Part shown: in pieces, positions 1 through 9,058 of the stretch
How the letters are laid out: each line of letters opens with the position of its first letter
Position numbering within the stretch: the stretch's first letter is position 1
NCBI RefSeq assembly: GCF_003182475.1
Contig: NZ_QGTS01000007.1
Coordinates: forward strand, 1-64,000
DNA: 64,000 nt
Origin: Mangrovibacter plantisponsor
Lineage (GTDB): Bacteria; Pseudomonadota; Gammaproteobacteria; Enterobacterales; Enterobacteriaceae
Direction of reading: 5' to 3'
The notes under the pieces: model-generated
What the model saw: the letters and a program-made list of their open reading frames with translations, nothing else
Database searches by the model: none
What the model was told of the DNA's origin: nothing
Made by a program: the position numbers and the translations under genes

Positions 1-51
1 AGCCTGGCGTGCTGCGAGTGCATTACGGGCAATCTGTTCTTTGATATTCAT
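1..51 (-). CDS. N-terminal fragment of an unidentified T6SS-linked gene
   Basis: Seventeen codons are visible, reading MNIKEQIARNALAARQA, before the window ends. The ATG lies inside the 3' end of the DUF4123-like gene (29-bp overlap) and is preceded by AAGGAG at a good distance, so this is very likely a real, translationally coupled start. Genes directly after a vgrG–DUF4123 pair often encode the effector that the adaptor loads, or a PAAR protein. That is inference from position; 17 residues do not identify a family. Confidence 0.6.
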   Translation of the reverse strand, partial: MNIKEQIARNALAARQA

Positions 52-952
52 CGCCGGAACTCCTTTCCGTTAAAGGCCCGGCAGGATGCAGGGCCTGCCA
101 GGCTGAATCGTCAATGTTTTCTATCACCTGGGTGAAATACAGCCCGGGGTTATCAGCTACTTGCTGTAACAACGTCTGTATAGCGGGATGTTGCGTCATA
201 TCAACGCCCAGAATCAGGTTATTGAGCGCCAGAAAAAAACGGTCGTTAAAATGATGAAGTTTGCTTTCCCCTGAGGTTATCCAGGCATCGGTTGCCAGGG
301 ATACCGCATTTTCTGAAAGCACTGCGCACTGTTTTTCCCACTCAGACAACAAAAGCCGTATTGGGTGAATATTGTTTAATACCAGCTCCGCTCGCCAGCT
401 AAGACGGCTACCATTACTCTGTTGCTCACCCCGTAATGTGATTAACTTTCCAGTGACAGACGCTATGTGCCACGCGTTAACAGGTGCGAGCAGCGATGCC
501 AGCAACGCAGGCTCAGCAACCATACTCAACAGCTCAAGCCTGAATGGTTCATAAACAGGCACAACACTGTCAGTTGTTAGCCTTGTACACAATTCGGCCA
601 GCCAGTTTGCCATTTCTTTCGGGGGAAGCGGTGAACTTAACCACCCACAGATATAGCGCTTCTCATGCAGCACTTCATTGCGTGAATATATTTCACTGTT
701 CTGAACCAGAATGGCATCACAGGACGCCTGCGGTGGTGCCAGTAACAATAGCTGAGGGCAATGTTCAGGTGACCAGGCAAGGTCGTGCCTGGGAACAATA
801 GAAAAAGCCTCACGCCCGGCTGTTTGATAGAGATTATCCACATTCACCGGGCTCCAGGGAGCCACTGGTTTGATGGGGTCGAGTAACAGATAACGATACT
901 CATCGTACCGGGCATTGAGACTATCCGGCAGCGACATGTCCGGAGCATTCAT
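23..952 (-). CDS. DUF4123-like T6SS effector adaptor/chaperone
   Basis: A 309-residue protein encoded directly after vgrG; its ATG shares one base with the vgrG stop codon. The layout of its first two thirds resembles DUF4123 (TEC/Tap-1) proteins: YRYLLLDPIKP near the N terminus where this family has a 'ALLDG'-type strand, PQLLLLAPP, then GWLSSPLPPKEMANWL followed by VPVYEPFRLELLSMV, which corresponds to the family's 'RFYDPRVL' segment. No signal peptide or membrane helix is seen. DUF4123 proteins hold a cognate effector and hand it to the VgrG spike before secretion, without being secreted themselves. The family call comes from pattern memory, not a profile search, so the role is probable rather than certain. 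Confidence 0.6.
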   Translation of the reverse strand: MNAPDMSLPDSLNARYDEYRYLLLDPIKPVAPWSPVNVDNLYQTAGREAFSIVPRHDLAWSPEHCPQLLLLAPPQASCDAILVQNSEIYSRNEVLHEKRYICGWLSSPLPPKEMANWLAELCTRLTTDSVVPVYEPFRLELLSMVAEPALLASLLAPVNAWHIASVTGKLITLRGEQQSNGSRLSWRAELVLNNIHPIRLLLSEWEKQCAVLSENAVSLATDAWITSGESKLHHFNDRFFLALNNLILGVDMTQHPAIQTLLQQVADNPGLYFTQVIENIDDSAWQALHPAGPLTERSSGDEYQRTDCP

Positions 953-3297
953 CAGCGGTTATTCTCCACGCAGGTTGCAGTTGGCGGTACACTCACCGGC
1001 GATGGGCTATAACTCTGCGCGACTTCCCTGTGCCAACTGGTGCATTTAATGTTCAGATCTCCGGGTGTCATTAACGTGATACCTGAAGGCTCTATTACCA
1101 AAGCAGTCTTCCCGCTGGACAGAGTCAGTTTATTACTTGACTGGAGTGTTATTTCGCCATCTTTACTGGTGAGATTCATCGCGTTAAGCGAGGTCAAGGA
1201 CATTTCCCCACCCTGCGCCTGAATATCCACTTTGCCTTGATTCGCGAATATTTTAATACCCAACGTTTTAGCAAACAGGCTGACCATTTCTCCGGCAGCA
1301 ACCGTGAATTTTTTAAATACGCTGAAGTCGCTATTTTCTCCGGAGGTTTGAATGAAATTTTGCCCACTACTGATCTGAATGCTTTGTGGCGAGACTTGTG
1401 CAATTCCGTCTGGCGCACTCAACAGCAATGCGGACATCTGCAGGTCTTTTAATGAAGATTCGAGCAAATCCTTTTGCGCACGGAGTTGTGCCAGCTCGGC
1501 CTGAGCAACAGACACAGCTTCACTTAATGACTGCGCCAGCCCATGTGCCTGCCTGAGGGTACCTAAAGCAGCATCCATTGCCAGTACATTCCCTTGAGCT
1601 TTAATCTGCGCGTCAGCAGTGATAAATAACCCGGCCTGAGCACGTATTGCCCCCCAGCAGTCGGTACGCAACTCAAACCCCTCACCGCGCTGCTGTTTCT
1701 CGCTATCCACCAGGTGGCCCAGGTTTAACTGGCTTTTGCCACCGTATTCAGTGGAGATTTTGATATGTTCCTGGCCGCGGTTATCCTCCAGGCGGATTTT
1801 ATTGTTCGCCGGGGTGCGTAACACATTCCGGCGATAATTACGGATGGTGACCAGATCCGGGTGTATTGAGTCATGCAGCACACCGGCAATGTAGGGGCGG
1901 TCGGGGTTACCATCTTCAAACCCTATTGCCACCTCGGTTCCGGCCAGTAAAGGTAAGTGCAGGCCGAAGGTATCTCCACCATAAGGCCGGGACTGGCGTA
2001 GCCACATACTTTCCGAGCCCAGTTCCCAGTCATCCCGGTCAAACAACATGTTGACCCGATAACGCCCGAACTTATCAATATGCCCGTAAGGGTCGTTTTT
2101 CGTTGTGCTGGTCACCCTGGCGGGTAACGTCCCGGCCATTACTGGCCGGCAACCCCGTGGTGGGCGAAAACTGTAATCAGGGTTAGTTGGTATCGCGCCA
2201 AAACTCACCTGCAGGCTCTTATCACGCCGCGCATGGCTGGTGATGGAGGTAATCGCCACCCCGCGAGCGAAGGCTTCCGTCACTTCATGGCCGCCGGTTA
2301 CCTTCAGTACCTGCCCCGGGCACAGCGTGGCACAGCTGGACACCCCGGAAAGCGTTGCCAGCCCGTTCAGGTAGCGTTCATGGCGCATTCGGGCGTAAAA
2401 CACTCCATTTTCAGGTGGAGGGTTGTGCTCATAAATACTACCGGGAACGCGGTAGTTGTCGGCATAGTGGTACGCTTCACCATAAGTGCCTGGGTCATCA
2501 CGGGCAACATCCACCCGGATATTCATATCCTCTACGGCTTCCCGGTAGTTGTAATCCCGCAGGCTGACCGCTTTTTCCACTACCTGGTACCGGCTCTCCA
2601 GCCCCCACACGGACTCTTCCCCCCGGTCAAGTTGCCCGGAAACCGGAACCGAAGGGAGTACAGGGCCCGTTTCGTAACCCTGCCGGCTGTCGTAGAACTC
2701 CGCAACATCAATTTTCAGGCGCGTGTCAGTGGTGAAGCGAAACCAGATCCCCACTTCGCCAAGCAAACGAGTAATAAACTGCAAGTCGTCCTCGTTGTAC
2801 TGCATTACCTGTTCACGACGTGGGTACGTTTTGGTCAGTGAAAAGAGAAAGTCCTGCCCACGCATTTTATGGCGCTCACGCAGGATTTTCTCCACAATTT
2901 GCGGAACTGACATATCCTGGTAAATCGCGTTATGACGAGTCCGGCAAAGCAGCGCCAGTCGGGGTTGCAACGTCACCGCATAGTGTGTTTCGTCTTTAGA
3001 TGTGCTCAGGCGTTCAAACCCGGTGACCACCCCCTGAATGACTCGCACTGGCTGGCGAACTTTAATACCGTAGCCCTGATCTACAGGCGCTTGTAGCGTC
3101 AGGGAACCCGTTTTCATCAGCATACTTTCCCGGCCAATGCTGTGATCAGTACTGGTAAACTCAATGCGGTAACTGAATGGCTCACTCAGCGCCTCACGGC
3201 CTTCAAAAGCCAGGACATCCGGCTGTGACTGGCAATCTTTAATCTTCAGTAAATGGTGGCTGTGGCTGAACAGCACCTGAGAAGGATTGCTGCTCAT
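952..3297 (-). CDS. vgrG: T6SS spike protein VgrG (TssI)
   Basis: A 781-residue VgrG, the trimeric puncturing tip at the end of the Hcp tube. The N-terminal half has gp27-like features (FEGREALSEPFSYRIEFTS near residue 30; YNEDDLQFITRLLGEVGIWF). The gp5-like OB-fold follows at about 395–500 (DPYGHIDKFGRYRVNMLFD; SMWLRQSRPYGG; GFEDGNPDRPYIAGVLHD), then a DUF2345 region of hydrophobic β repeats at about 590–745. Some 30 further residues, rich in Ser and Pro, follow the DUF2345 block. No catalytic effector domain is evident there; the tail may dock an adaptor or effector. The ATG overlaps the clpV stop by 4 bp, and the gene is followed at once by the DUF4123-like gene. Confidence 0.95.
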   Translation of the reverse strand: MSSNPSQVLFSHSHHLLKIKDCQSQPDVLAFEGREALSEPFSYRIEFTSTDHSIGRESMLMKTGSLTLQAPVDQGYGIKVRQPVRVIQGVVTGFERLSTSKDETHYAVTLQPRLALLCRTRHNAIYQDMSVPQIVEKILRERHKMRGQDFLFSLTKTYPRREQVMQYNEDDLQFITRLLGEVGIWFRFTTDTRLKIDVAEFYDSRQGYETGPVLPSVPVSGQLDRGEESVWGLESRYQVVEKAVSLRDYNYREAVEDMNIRVDVARDDPGTYGEAYHYADNYRVPGSIYEHNPPPENGVFYARMRHERYLNGLATLSGVSSCATLCPGQVLKVTGGHEVTEAFARGVAITSITSHARRDKSLQVSFGAIPTNPDYSFRPPRGCRPVMAGTLPARVTSTTKNDPYGHIDKFGRYRVNMLFDRDDWELGSESMWLRQSRPYGGDTFGLHLPLLAGTEVAIGFEDGNPDRPYIAGVLHDSIHPDLVTIRNYRRNVLRTPANNKIRLEDNRGQEHIKISTEYGGKSQLNLGHLVDSEKQQRGEGFELRTDCWGAIRAQAGLFITADAQIKAQGNVLAMDAALGTLRQAHGLAQSLSEAVSVAQAELAQLRAQKDLLESSLKDLQMSALLLSAPDGIAQVSPQSIQISSGQNFIQTSGENSDFSVFKKFTVAAGEMVSLFAKTLGIKIFANQGKVDIQAQGGEMSLTSLNAMNLTSKDGEITLQSSNKLTLSSGKTALVIEPSGITLMTPGDLNIKCTSWHREVAQSYSPSPVSVPPTATCVENNR

Positions 3298-5978
3298 TTC
3301 GCACCTCTACTACAAGTAGTGGGGGTATCAGCATTGCCAGCAGGCGCGCCAAATGCCAGAGTAACCCCTTCAGACTCATTCCAACCCAGTGCCAGGCTCT
3401 GGGGCAGTTGTTTCTCCGCCAGGTAAGCCAGCAGTTGCTGGCTCAGTACCGGCAAAATTTGCTGGTTAAGCAGGCTGTCGATATTGCGCGCACCAGTATC
3501 AGGTAACAGACAGGCACTGGTTAATGCGCTATACAGGCTGTTTTCTATTTGTGTTTTCAGCCCATAATGGCGCTGCAAACGCTGGCTCACCTGCGCCAGT
3601 TTCATTTCGACGATAGCGCGCATAGCCGCAGGCGATAACGGGCGATAAATAACTGTCTGGAAACGCGCCAACAGCGCAGGCTGGAAATGGTCACGCAATA
3701 ACGGACGCAGTAATTCATATAAATCGGCATCGGTGGCTGTGGGCTGGTCGTCGTGCATTTGCATCAGCAAGTCGCCACCCAGATTAGATGTCATCAATAT
3801 CACTGTATTGCGGAAGTCTATTTCACGGCCTTCCCCATCGCGCATAAAACCACGGTCAAAAACTTGATAGAACAGGTTTACTACATCCTTGTGTGCTTTT
3901 TCGACTTCATCCAGCAACACCACACTGTAGGGGCGTTTACGCACTGCTTCAGTCAGAATACCTCCCTGCCCGTACCCCACATAACCTGGTGGTGAGCCTT
4001 TTAACTGGGAAACCGTGTGGGGTTCCTGGTATTCAGATAAATTAATGGTAATCAGTGATTTCTCACCACCGTACAACGCGCTGGACAGCGCCAGTGCGGT
4101 TTCTGTCTTACCGGTACCACTCGGGCCAACCAGCAGAAAAACGCCCTGAGGGCCATTTTCAGGCGTAAGCCCGGTTTTAGCAGCCCGCAACCTCCGGGCG
4201 ATGGCATTCAACGCGGCTTCCTGACCAACCACGCGCTTGCCAATTTTATGCTCCAGGCTTAACAACTCAGTTTGTTCGTCTTTCATCAACGAAGAGAGCG
4301 GTACTCCCGTCCAGTCTGCAATAACATTGGCCACCGTGCGGGGTTCAACATCCGGGTAGATAAGCGCCTGCTCCTGTTGAATCAGGCGCAATTGCTTAAG
4401 CAGGGAGGCTCTCTTTGCTGAACCGGTTGTGTGTTTTTTGCAAGCCAGAATCTGTTCAATCAAAGCCTGTTCCTGGCCGTATTGCGCTTCCAGTTCATCC
4501 AGCGCGACCACCAGGTTAATTTCTTCTTGTTCAAGTGCAGTAATGCGTTCATCAGACACCTCACCTCCCGCATCAATATCAGCCTGAAGTGCCTGGCGCT
4601 CCATTTCGAGCGATGTAATGTGCGAACGGTAGCTGGTTATAGCCTCTGGTAACGTATCCAGGCTCATGCGAACACGAGCCGCGGCAGTATCCAGCAAATC
4701 AACCGCTTTATCCGGTAACTGGCGCCCGGTCAGGTAGCGGCGCGATAAAGCCACCGCTGTACGCACGGCATCATCCGTAATATGAACACCGTGGTGTTGC
4801 GCATAACGGGACTTAAGGCCCCTGAGCATCAGGCAGGCGGTGTCATCATCAGGCTCATCAACTTTCACCATTTGGAAACGGCGCTCCAGCGCAGCGTCAC
4901 GTTCGAAATAGCATTTATATTCGCTCCAGGTCGTAGCAGCGATAGTACGCAACTCGCCTCTTGCCAGAGCAGGCTTAAGCAGATTAGCGGCATCTGCACC
5001 ACCAGCCTGGTTCCCTGCGCCAATAATGGTGTGAGCTTCATCGATAAACAGCAGTACGGGTTCTGATGATTGTTGTACCGCATCAATAATATTTTTCAGC
5101 CGTTGTTCAAATTCCCCTTTCACCCCGGCACCGGCCTGTAACAGGCCAAGATCCAGAGTGCGCAGGGTGACAGGCTTAAGGGATTCAGGGACATTCCCCT
5201 GTGCAATGCGCAGGGCCAACCCTTCAACTAACGCTGTTTTCCCGACACCAGGCTCACCGACCAGGATAGGGTTGTTTTTACGCCGCCTCGAAAGAATATC
5301 TATCATTTGGCGAATTTCAGTATCGCGCCCAAATACCGGGTCGATATCCCCTTTGCGGGCTTTGGCAGTCACATCAACGGTAAATTTTTCCAGTGTATTT
5401 TGTAATGTGTTGCTCAGTGTTGCCGTATTGTCTTGCTGGCTTTCCGAACGGCCCACCAGGGTGACATTATCAAGCAGTGAATGGGACAGTTCGTCATTCT
5501 GCTGGGCATCAAGTCGCTCGTCAGATTGCGTGTCCAGGAGTGAACGCAGGCGGTCTAACTGAATTTGTCTCAAGGTCATCAACGGCCACAAACCATCACA
5601 TGACACCAGACGAGGTTTGCTAACCAGAGCCATCAGCAAGTGAACGCTGCGAATTTGCTCTTCCCCAGCCAGTGAGGCTCGCAACCAGGCTTCCTGCAAC
5701 AACGCCAGAAGCTCATCTGATAACCCTGGCCGGATATGGACCTTACGGGGTAACGCATCCAGCCAGTTCATTAAGTCCTGCCACAGCGCGTCCATATCCC
5801 ACTCGTAACGGCGCCCCAGTACCGTCAGATCCCCCTCGCCTTGTTCAAATAGCTTTAATAGCCAGTGTTCAGGATGAATTTTTGCGTGAGCCCGGGTTTG
5901 GCACAGAGAGGCGGCACTTTCCAGTGCACGGGCACAGTAAGGGTTGAGACGACGTAACAGGTTCGCTGAATTTTCCAT
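3294..5978 (-). CDS. clpV: T6SS disassembly ATPase ClpV (TssH)
   Basis: An 894-residue AAA+ unfoldase of the ClpB/Hsp100 class that recycles the contracted TssB–TssC sheath in the cytoplasm. Clp-N repeats occupy about the first 150 residues. The first ATPase module has Walker A GEPGVGKT (about 241–248) and Walker B FIDEAH (about 312). A coiled middle domain follows (about 420–530). The second module has GPSGTGKT (about 616) and Walker B VVLLDEVEKAH (about 685). Length and ClpV-type N terminus fit TssH rather than the heat-shock ClpB. It lies 180 bp downstream of hcp, beyond a terminator hairpin, and overlaps vgrG by 4 bp. Confidence 0.95.
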   Translation of the reverse strand: MENSANLLRRLNPYCARALESAASLCQTRAHAKIHPEHWLLKLFEQGEGDLTVLGRRYEWDMDALWQDLMNWLDALPRKVHIRPGLSDELLALLQEAWLRASLAGEEQIRSVHLLMALVSKPRLVSCDGLWPLMTLRQIQLDRLRSLLDTQSDERLDAQQNDELSHSLLDNVTLVGRSESQQDNTATLSNTLQNTLEKFTVDVTAKARKGDIDPVFGRDTEIRQMIDILSRRRKNNPILVGEPGVGKTALVEGLALRIAQGNVPESLKPVTLRTLDLGLLQAGAGVKGEFEQRLKNIIDAVQQSSEPVLLFIDEAHTIIGAGNQAGGADAANLLKPALARGELRTIAATTWSEYKCYFERDAALERRFQMVKVDEPDDDTACLMLRGLKSRYAQHHGVHITDDAVRTAVALSRRYLTGRQLPDKAVDLLDTAAARVRMSLDTLPEAITSYRSHITSLEMERQALQADIDAGGEVSDERITALEQEEINLVVALDELEAQYGQEQALIEQILACKKHTTGSAKRASLLKQLRLIQQEQALIYPDVEPRTVANVIADWTGVPLSSLMKDEQTELLSLEHKIGKRVVGQEAALNAIARRLRAAKTGLTPENGPQGVFLLVGPSGTGKTETALALSSALYGGEKSLITINLSEYQEPHTVSQLKGSPPGYVGYGQGGILTEAVRKRPYSVVLLDEVEKAHKDVVNLFYQVFDRGFMRDGEGREIDFRNTVILMTSNLGGDLLMQMHDDQPTATDADLYELLRPLLRDHFQPALLARFQTVIYRPLSPAAMRAIVEMKLAQVSQRLQRHYGLKTQIENSLYSALTSACLLPDTGARNIDSLLNQQILPVLSQQLLAYLAEKQLPQSLALGWNESEGVTLAFGAPAGNADTPTTCSRGAK

Positions 5979-6120
5979 ATTCTTTCACTCGCTGTCAGAG
6001 ACCTTCAGGCACGCTACCGCCCATCGCTTTTCCTTGCTATCAGGAACCTAAGCGCATCAGGTCTGGTTTGGGGTTTTTGGTATTTTTTGCTGAACACCCG
6101 CTTAACGGACGCTCAGCGAA

Positions 6121-6149
6121 AAGAAAAGCGGGCAGCCGAAACTGCCCGC
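6121..6149 (-). terminator. Intrinsic terminator after hcp
   Basis: Read on the minus strand, an 8-bp stem GCGGGCAG/CTGCCCGC closes a TTTCGG loop and is followed by TTTTCTTTT. It starts 10 bp past the hcp stop and precedes clpV. It probably limits read-through so that hcp, the most abundant T6SS product, is transcribed above clpV–vgrG. Confidence 0.8.
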
Positions 6150-6158
6150 CCAGGTAAC

Positions 6159-6650
6159 TTATGCTGTGGCGCGCTCATTCCATGAGTCGGAATGAATGAT
6201 GTTGCCGTCTTTGTAAGTCCAGGTGATCTTTTCGTAACGCAGTTCAATGCGTTCCAGGTGGTTGTGTTTCTCGTAAGATGGGTCTTTGATGTCATGCATG
6301 ACCGGGTTTACCTTCACCACTTTCACGTTCTCAAGTTTGGTGTTGAAGTACTCCACTTCCTGGCCCGCATCGTTGATTTTGTACCACTTGAATTCAGCTG
6401 ACTGCAGCGTCTGGCCAGTGGTCACCGCCTTGTATAAATACGGGCTGGCGGAATCAATTTCTTTGGTGAACAAAAAAGGCGTGTGGATACGGGTGCCAGT
6501 CAGCTTCCCGGTGTTGTTATCGGTCGGGATATACAGGTTGTGCTCCTGCGCCACCACTTCAATGCTACCCTCGCGGTCCTGAACATCTACCGAACCTTTG
6601 ATATCAGCACCGCCATCGTCTTTCAGCCAAAGATAAACAGGAATTGCCAT
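6159..6650 (-). CDS. hcp: T6SS tube protein Hcp (TssD)
   Basis: A 163-residue Hcp, the ring-forming subunit that stacks into the inner tube pushed out by sheath contraction. It starts MAIPVYLWLKDDGGADIKG and has the family pattern of short β strands: GSIEVVAQEHNLYIPTD, TRIHTPFLFTKEID, SPYLYKAVTTGQTL, and a C-terminal RIELRYEKITWTYKDGNI. Length is normal and no effector domain is fused. It sits 3 bp after the OmpA-family gene and is followed by an intrinsic terminator. Confidence 0.96.
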   Translation of the reverse strand: MAIPVYLWLKDDGGADIKGSVDVQDREGSIEVVAQEHNLYIPTDNNTGKLTGTRIHTPFLFTKEIDSASPYLYKAVTTGQTLQSAEFKWYKINDAGQEVEYFNTKLENVKVVKVNPVMHDIKDPSYEKHNHLERIELRYEKITWTYKDGNIIHSDSWNERATA

Positions 6651-6653
6651 TTG

Positions 6654-8372
6654 TTACTCCATTTCGTTTCGTGATACGCCACCATCCTGTGATGGCGCAG
6701 AGGATAAACCTGCTACCAGACAGGCATTCGCCTGTGGAACCAGGTTGATTTCGACACGGCGGTTAAGCGCACGGCCTTCCGCTGTATCGTTAGTTGCGAC
6801 AGGGCGGCTTGCACCATGCCCCAGAACCGCAAAACAGTTTTCCGGTATTTCGCCGGTATCGCGCATCCAGTCACGCACCGACTCAGCCCGTTTCAGTGAC
6901 AACGCCTGGTTGAGTGGCGTGCTCCCGGTGTTATCGGTGTGCCCGGTTATGCGAATCAGCCACCCCGGACGGGCTTTAACCCCAACCAGCGCATTCACCA
7001 GAACTTTTGTGGAGCCTGGTTTCAGTTCAGATTTCCCGGCATCAAACAAGGACATGCTATCGAGGTGAATAATATTGGGTTGGCGTGTTTCCGGCGTTGT
7101 GGAAACAACAGGTTGCACCGGTGCAACATAAGACTGGATAGCGGCCATAACCGGTGCACGCAAATGCTCCCCCCGGTACAACCCCAGGCTCAGGTGCAGT
7201 GGGCTACCGTTACGGGCCCAGCTATTCAGTTGGGTTGCGTGCAGGCGCAGCACATTGACCGCTGGCGCCTTCTGCCCGCTATCTGCCGGGCCAATATGGT
7301 GGTAATGCTGTAAATCGAAACTGATGCGTTGCAGTAATTGCTGGTTGTTCCAGGCACTGCTGGCTAAAGCCGCGCCGATGCTCAGCGTGAACAGCACAAA
7401 ACCGTAGCGCAACATACGTTCTCTGGGGGTTATCCCCTCACCCTCTGGCAGCAGCGGTAGAATAAAATCAGGCAACAGTGGCATTACCATGCTGCCAGGT
7501 CCGGCAGGGTGCCAGCCAGCGACGCTATTTAATGCTGTATGCCGGTGTAACCATTCAGCCCAGACTGACCTGGGTAAACATCCCGCCAGAACCGGGCTTA
7601 TTCCCCAAACCACCGCGGTGGGTTTAATGGGCGGCATATCTGGTTTTGTATCTATAAACACGGCCTGGACATAGTGGCTGAACCAGTTTGCCAGGCTGCT
7701 CATCAACACCGTGGGCTCAACCGACGCGGGTTCCTGCGTATTAAGCCTGAGCCAGTCGGTCACTGTTTCCGGTACAGATGGACTATTCCATACACGGATA
7801 AGCCCCTCCGGTGTTGCAGATTGCCAGTGCATATCCTTCACCATTGCACTGCCCACCAGGCTACTGAGCAATAACGGCACCGCCTGCCCGGTAATACGGT
7901 GTAACTGGCTTATTTGCCAACGCAAGGCGAGCAACTGGCTGGTGAGCGTTTCCTGGTCCCCATGCTGTTGTGGGCAAATGCAGACCATTACCGAAAGCTG
8001 CCGGCCCCAGCCGGGGCGTTGAGACAACAGTTCGCGGGTAACTACTGCCAGGTCATGAGGGTTGTCGACTCTTATCCAACAGCCCTGGCTCACAGTGAGA
8101 ACGGGTGATGTATCTGGCCAGTTGCCTGGCAAATCACCACAAACCAACACGACAGGCTGGCGGTATGCCACGCCGGGCAAGTCAGAAAACCAGGCAAAAG
8201 CGCCTGTGTTTTCCCGGCGGCTTAGCACCCCCACCCATACCGCGGCACTTCCCCAAATAACAACCACCGCCAATACAGCAGTAAAACGCGAGACAGGCAG
8301 TAACCCGAGGCAGAGCACACTGATTAATAGTGCGGCCCATAACGCCAGCAGTCGCTGTTGTGTGGGTGTCAT
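6654..8372 (-). CDS. T6SS-associated OmpA-family membrane protein
   Basis: A 572-residue protein with two hydrophobic helices near the N terminus (about 8–28 and 31–50), another near residue 330 (GFVLFTLSIGAALASSAW), and a C-terminal OmpA-like peptidoglycan-binding domain (about 440–550) with the motif ITGHTDNTGSTPLNQALSLKRAESV. In several T6SSs this domain is fused to TssL; here it is a separate gene directly after tssL (4-bp ATGA overlap), as in Klebsiella-type clusters. It probably anchors the trans-envelope complex to the cell wall. The region at about 60–320 is not recognised. Confidence 0.85.
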   Translation of the reverse strand: MTPTQQRLLALWAALLISVLCLGLLPVSRFTAVLAVVVIWGSAAVWVGVLSRRENTGAFAWFSDLPGVAYRQPVVLVCGDLPGNWPDTSPVLTVSQGCWIRVDNPHDLAVVTRELLSQRPGWGRQLSVMVCICPQQHGDQETLTSQLLALRWQISQLHRITGQAVPLLLSSLVGSAMVKDMHWQSATPEGLIRVWNSPSVPETVTDWLRLNTQEPASVEPTVLMSSLANWFSHYVQAVFIDTKPDMPPIKPTAVVWGISPVLAGCLPRSVWAEWLHRHTALNSVAGWHPAGPGSMVMPLLPDFILPLLPEGEGITPRERMLRYGFVLFTLSIGAALASSAWNNQQLLQRISFDLQHYHHIGPADSGQKAPAVNVLRLHATQLNSWARNGSPLHLSLGLYRGEHLRAPVMAAIQSYVAPVQPVVSTTPETRQPNIIHLDSMSLFDAGKSELKPGSTKVLVNALVGVKARPGWLIRITGHTDNTGSTPLNQALSLKRAESVRDWMRDTGEIPENCFAVLGHGASRPVATNDTAEGRALNRRVEINLVPQANACLVAGLSSAPSQDGGVSRNEME

Positions 8373-9058
8373 TGAGCCACCTCAGGCAGCCGGGTTGCCA
8401 GAACCAGGTCCAGCCACAGGTCCAGCCCCAGCCACAACACAACCAGCATGAACACAGCCAGGCCGATGCGAGCAGGCCATGAGGAAAAACAACGCATTAC
8501 CCCCACGTCATTGAACCTTTCGTCCAAAACGGGTTGCGCGGTTGAGCAGGTGATACCGCCAACTCTGTCATTAAGCGCATTGACCAGTTTGTTACGCTCC
8601 GGGTCATCCAGTGAACGATAACTGCCCAAAAAACCTAACATCAAAACCCGGTGGAAGCAGACCAAAACCGCCGGGTCCGGCGCAGGCTCACGCAACACTG
8701 CGCGCATGCGGTCGCAAAGGGTATCTCCCGCATTCATCGTGCCCAAAAAATGCCCTTCAAGAGGAATGCTGTACCACTGCACGCAGGCATCATCCTGAAC
8801 ACCACGGCTTTTAACCGTTTCATCCAGTAGCGCGCATTGTGCAGTGAGAATGTGCTGGCAGCTCACTTCATCCAGTTGTGTTGCTTGCAGCGCCTGTTGC
8901 GCCCCGGTAATGTTCTCGACACAGCGCTCCCACAATATCGCCCCTTCGCCGGACTTAAATTCAGGGCTGTGGCGTAAGCTGATAACCTGCAGCCAGATAC
9001 TATGCAAAAGTGCATCTATATCAACAGGTTTGGTAACTTCGAATATTTGTTCACTCAT
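8369..9058 (-). CDS. tssL: T6SS inner-membrane protein TssL (DotU/IcmH family)
   Basis: A 229-residue DotU-family protein, a subunit of the TssJLM membrane complex. It has the family's helical cytoplasmic domain (LRHSPEFKSGEGAILWERCVENI; ALLDETVKSRG; WYSIPLEGHFLGTMNAGDTLCDRM; VLMLGFLGSYRSLDDPERNKLVNAL) and a single C-terminal membrane helix (about 203–222, IGLAVFMLVVLWLGLDLWLD). It lacks the OmpA-like extension of fused TssL proteins, which the next gene supplies. It overlaps tssK by 4 bp, so translation is likely coupled. Confidence 0.93.
   Translation of the reverse strand: MSEQIFEVTKPVDIDALLHSIWLQVISLRHSPEFKSGEGAILWERCVENITGAQQALQATQLDEVSCQHILTAQCALLDETVKSRGVQDDACVQWYSIPLEGHFLGTMNAGDTLCDRMRAVLREPAPDPAVLVCFHRVLMLGFLGSYRSLDDPERNKLVNALNDRVGGITCSTAQPVLDERFNDVGVMRCFSSWPARIGLAVFMLVVLWLGLDLWLDLVLATRLPEVAQ

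Noticed and set aside
2233-2841. 202-codon plus-strand frame inside vgrG
   Set aside because: It is antisense to a highly conserved part of VgrG, has no ribosome-binding site and no recognisable domain; long antisense frames are common in GC-richer coding DNA.
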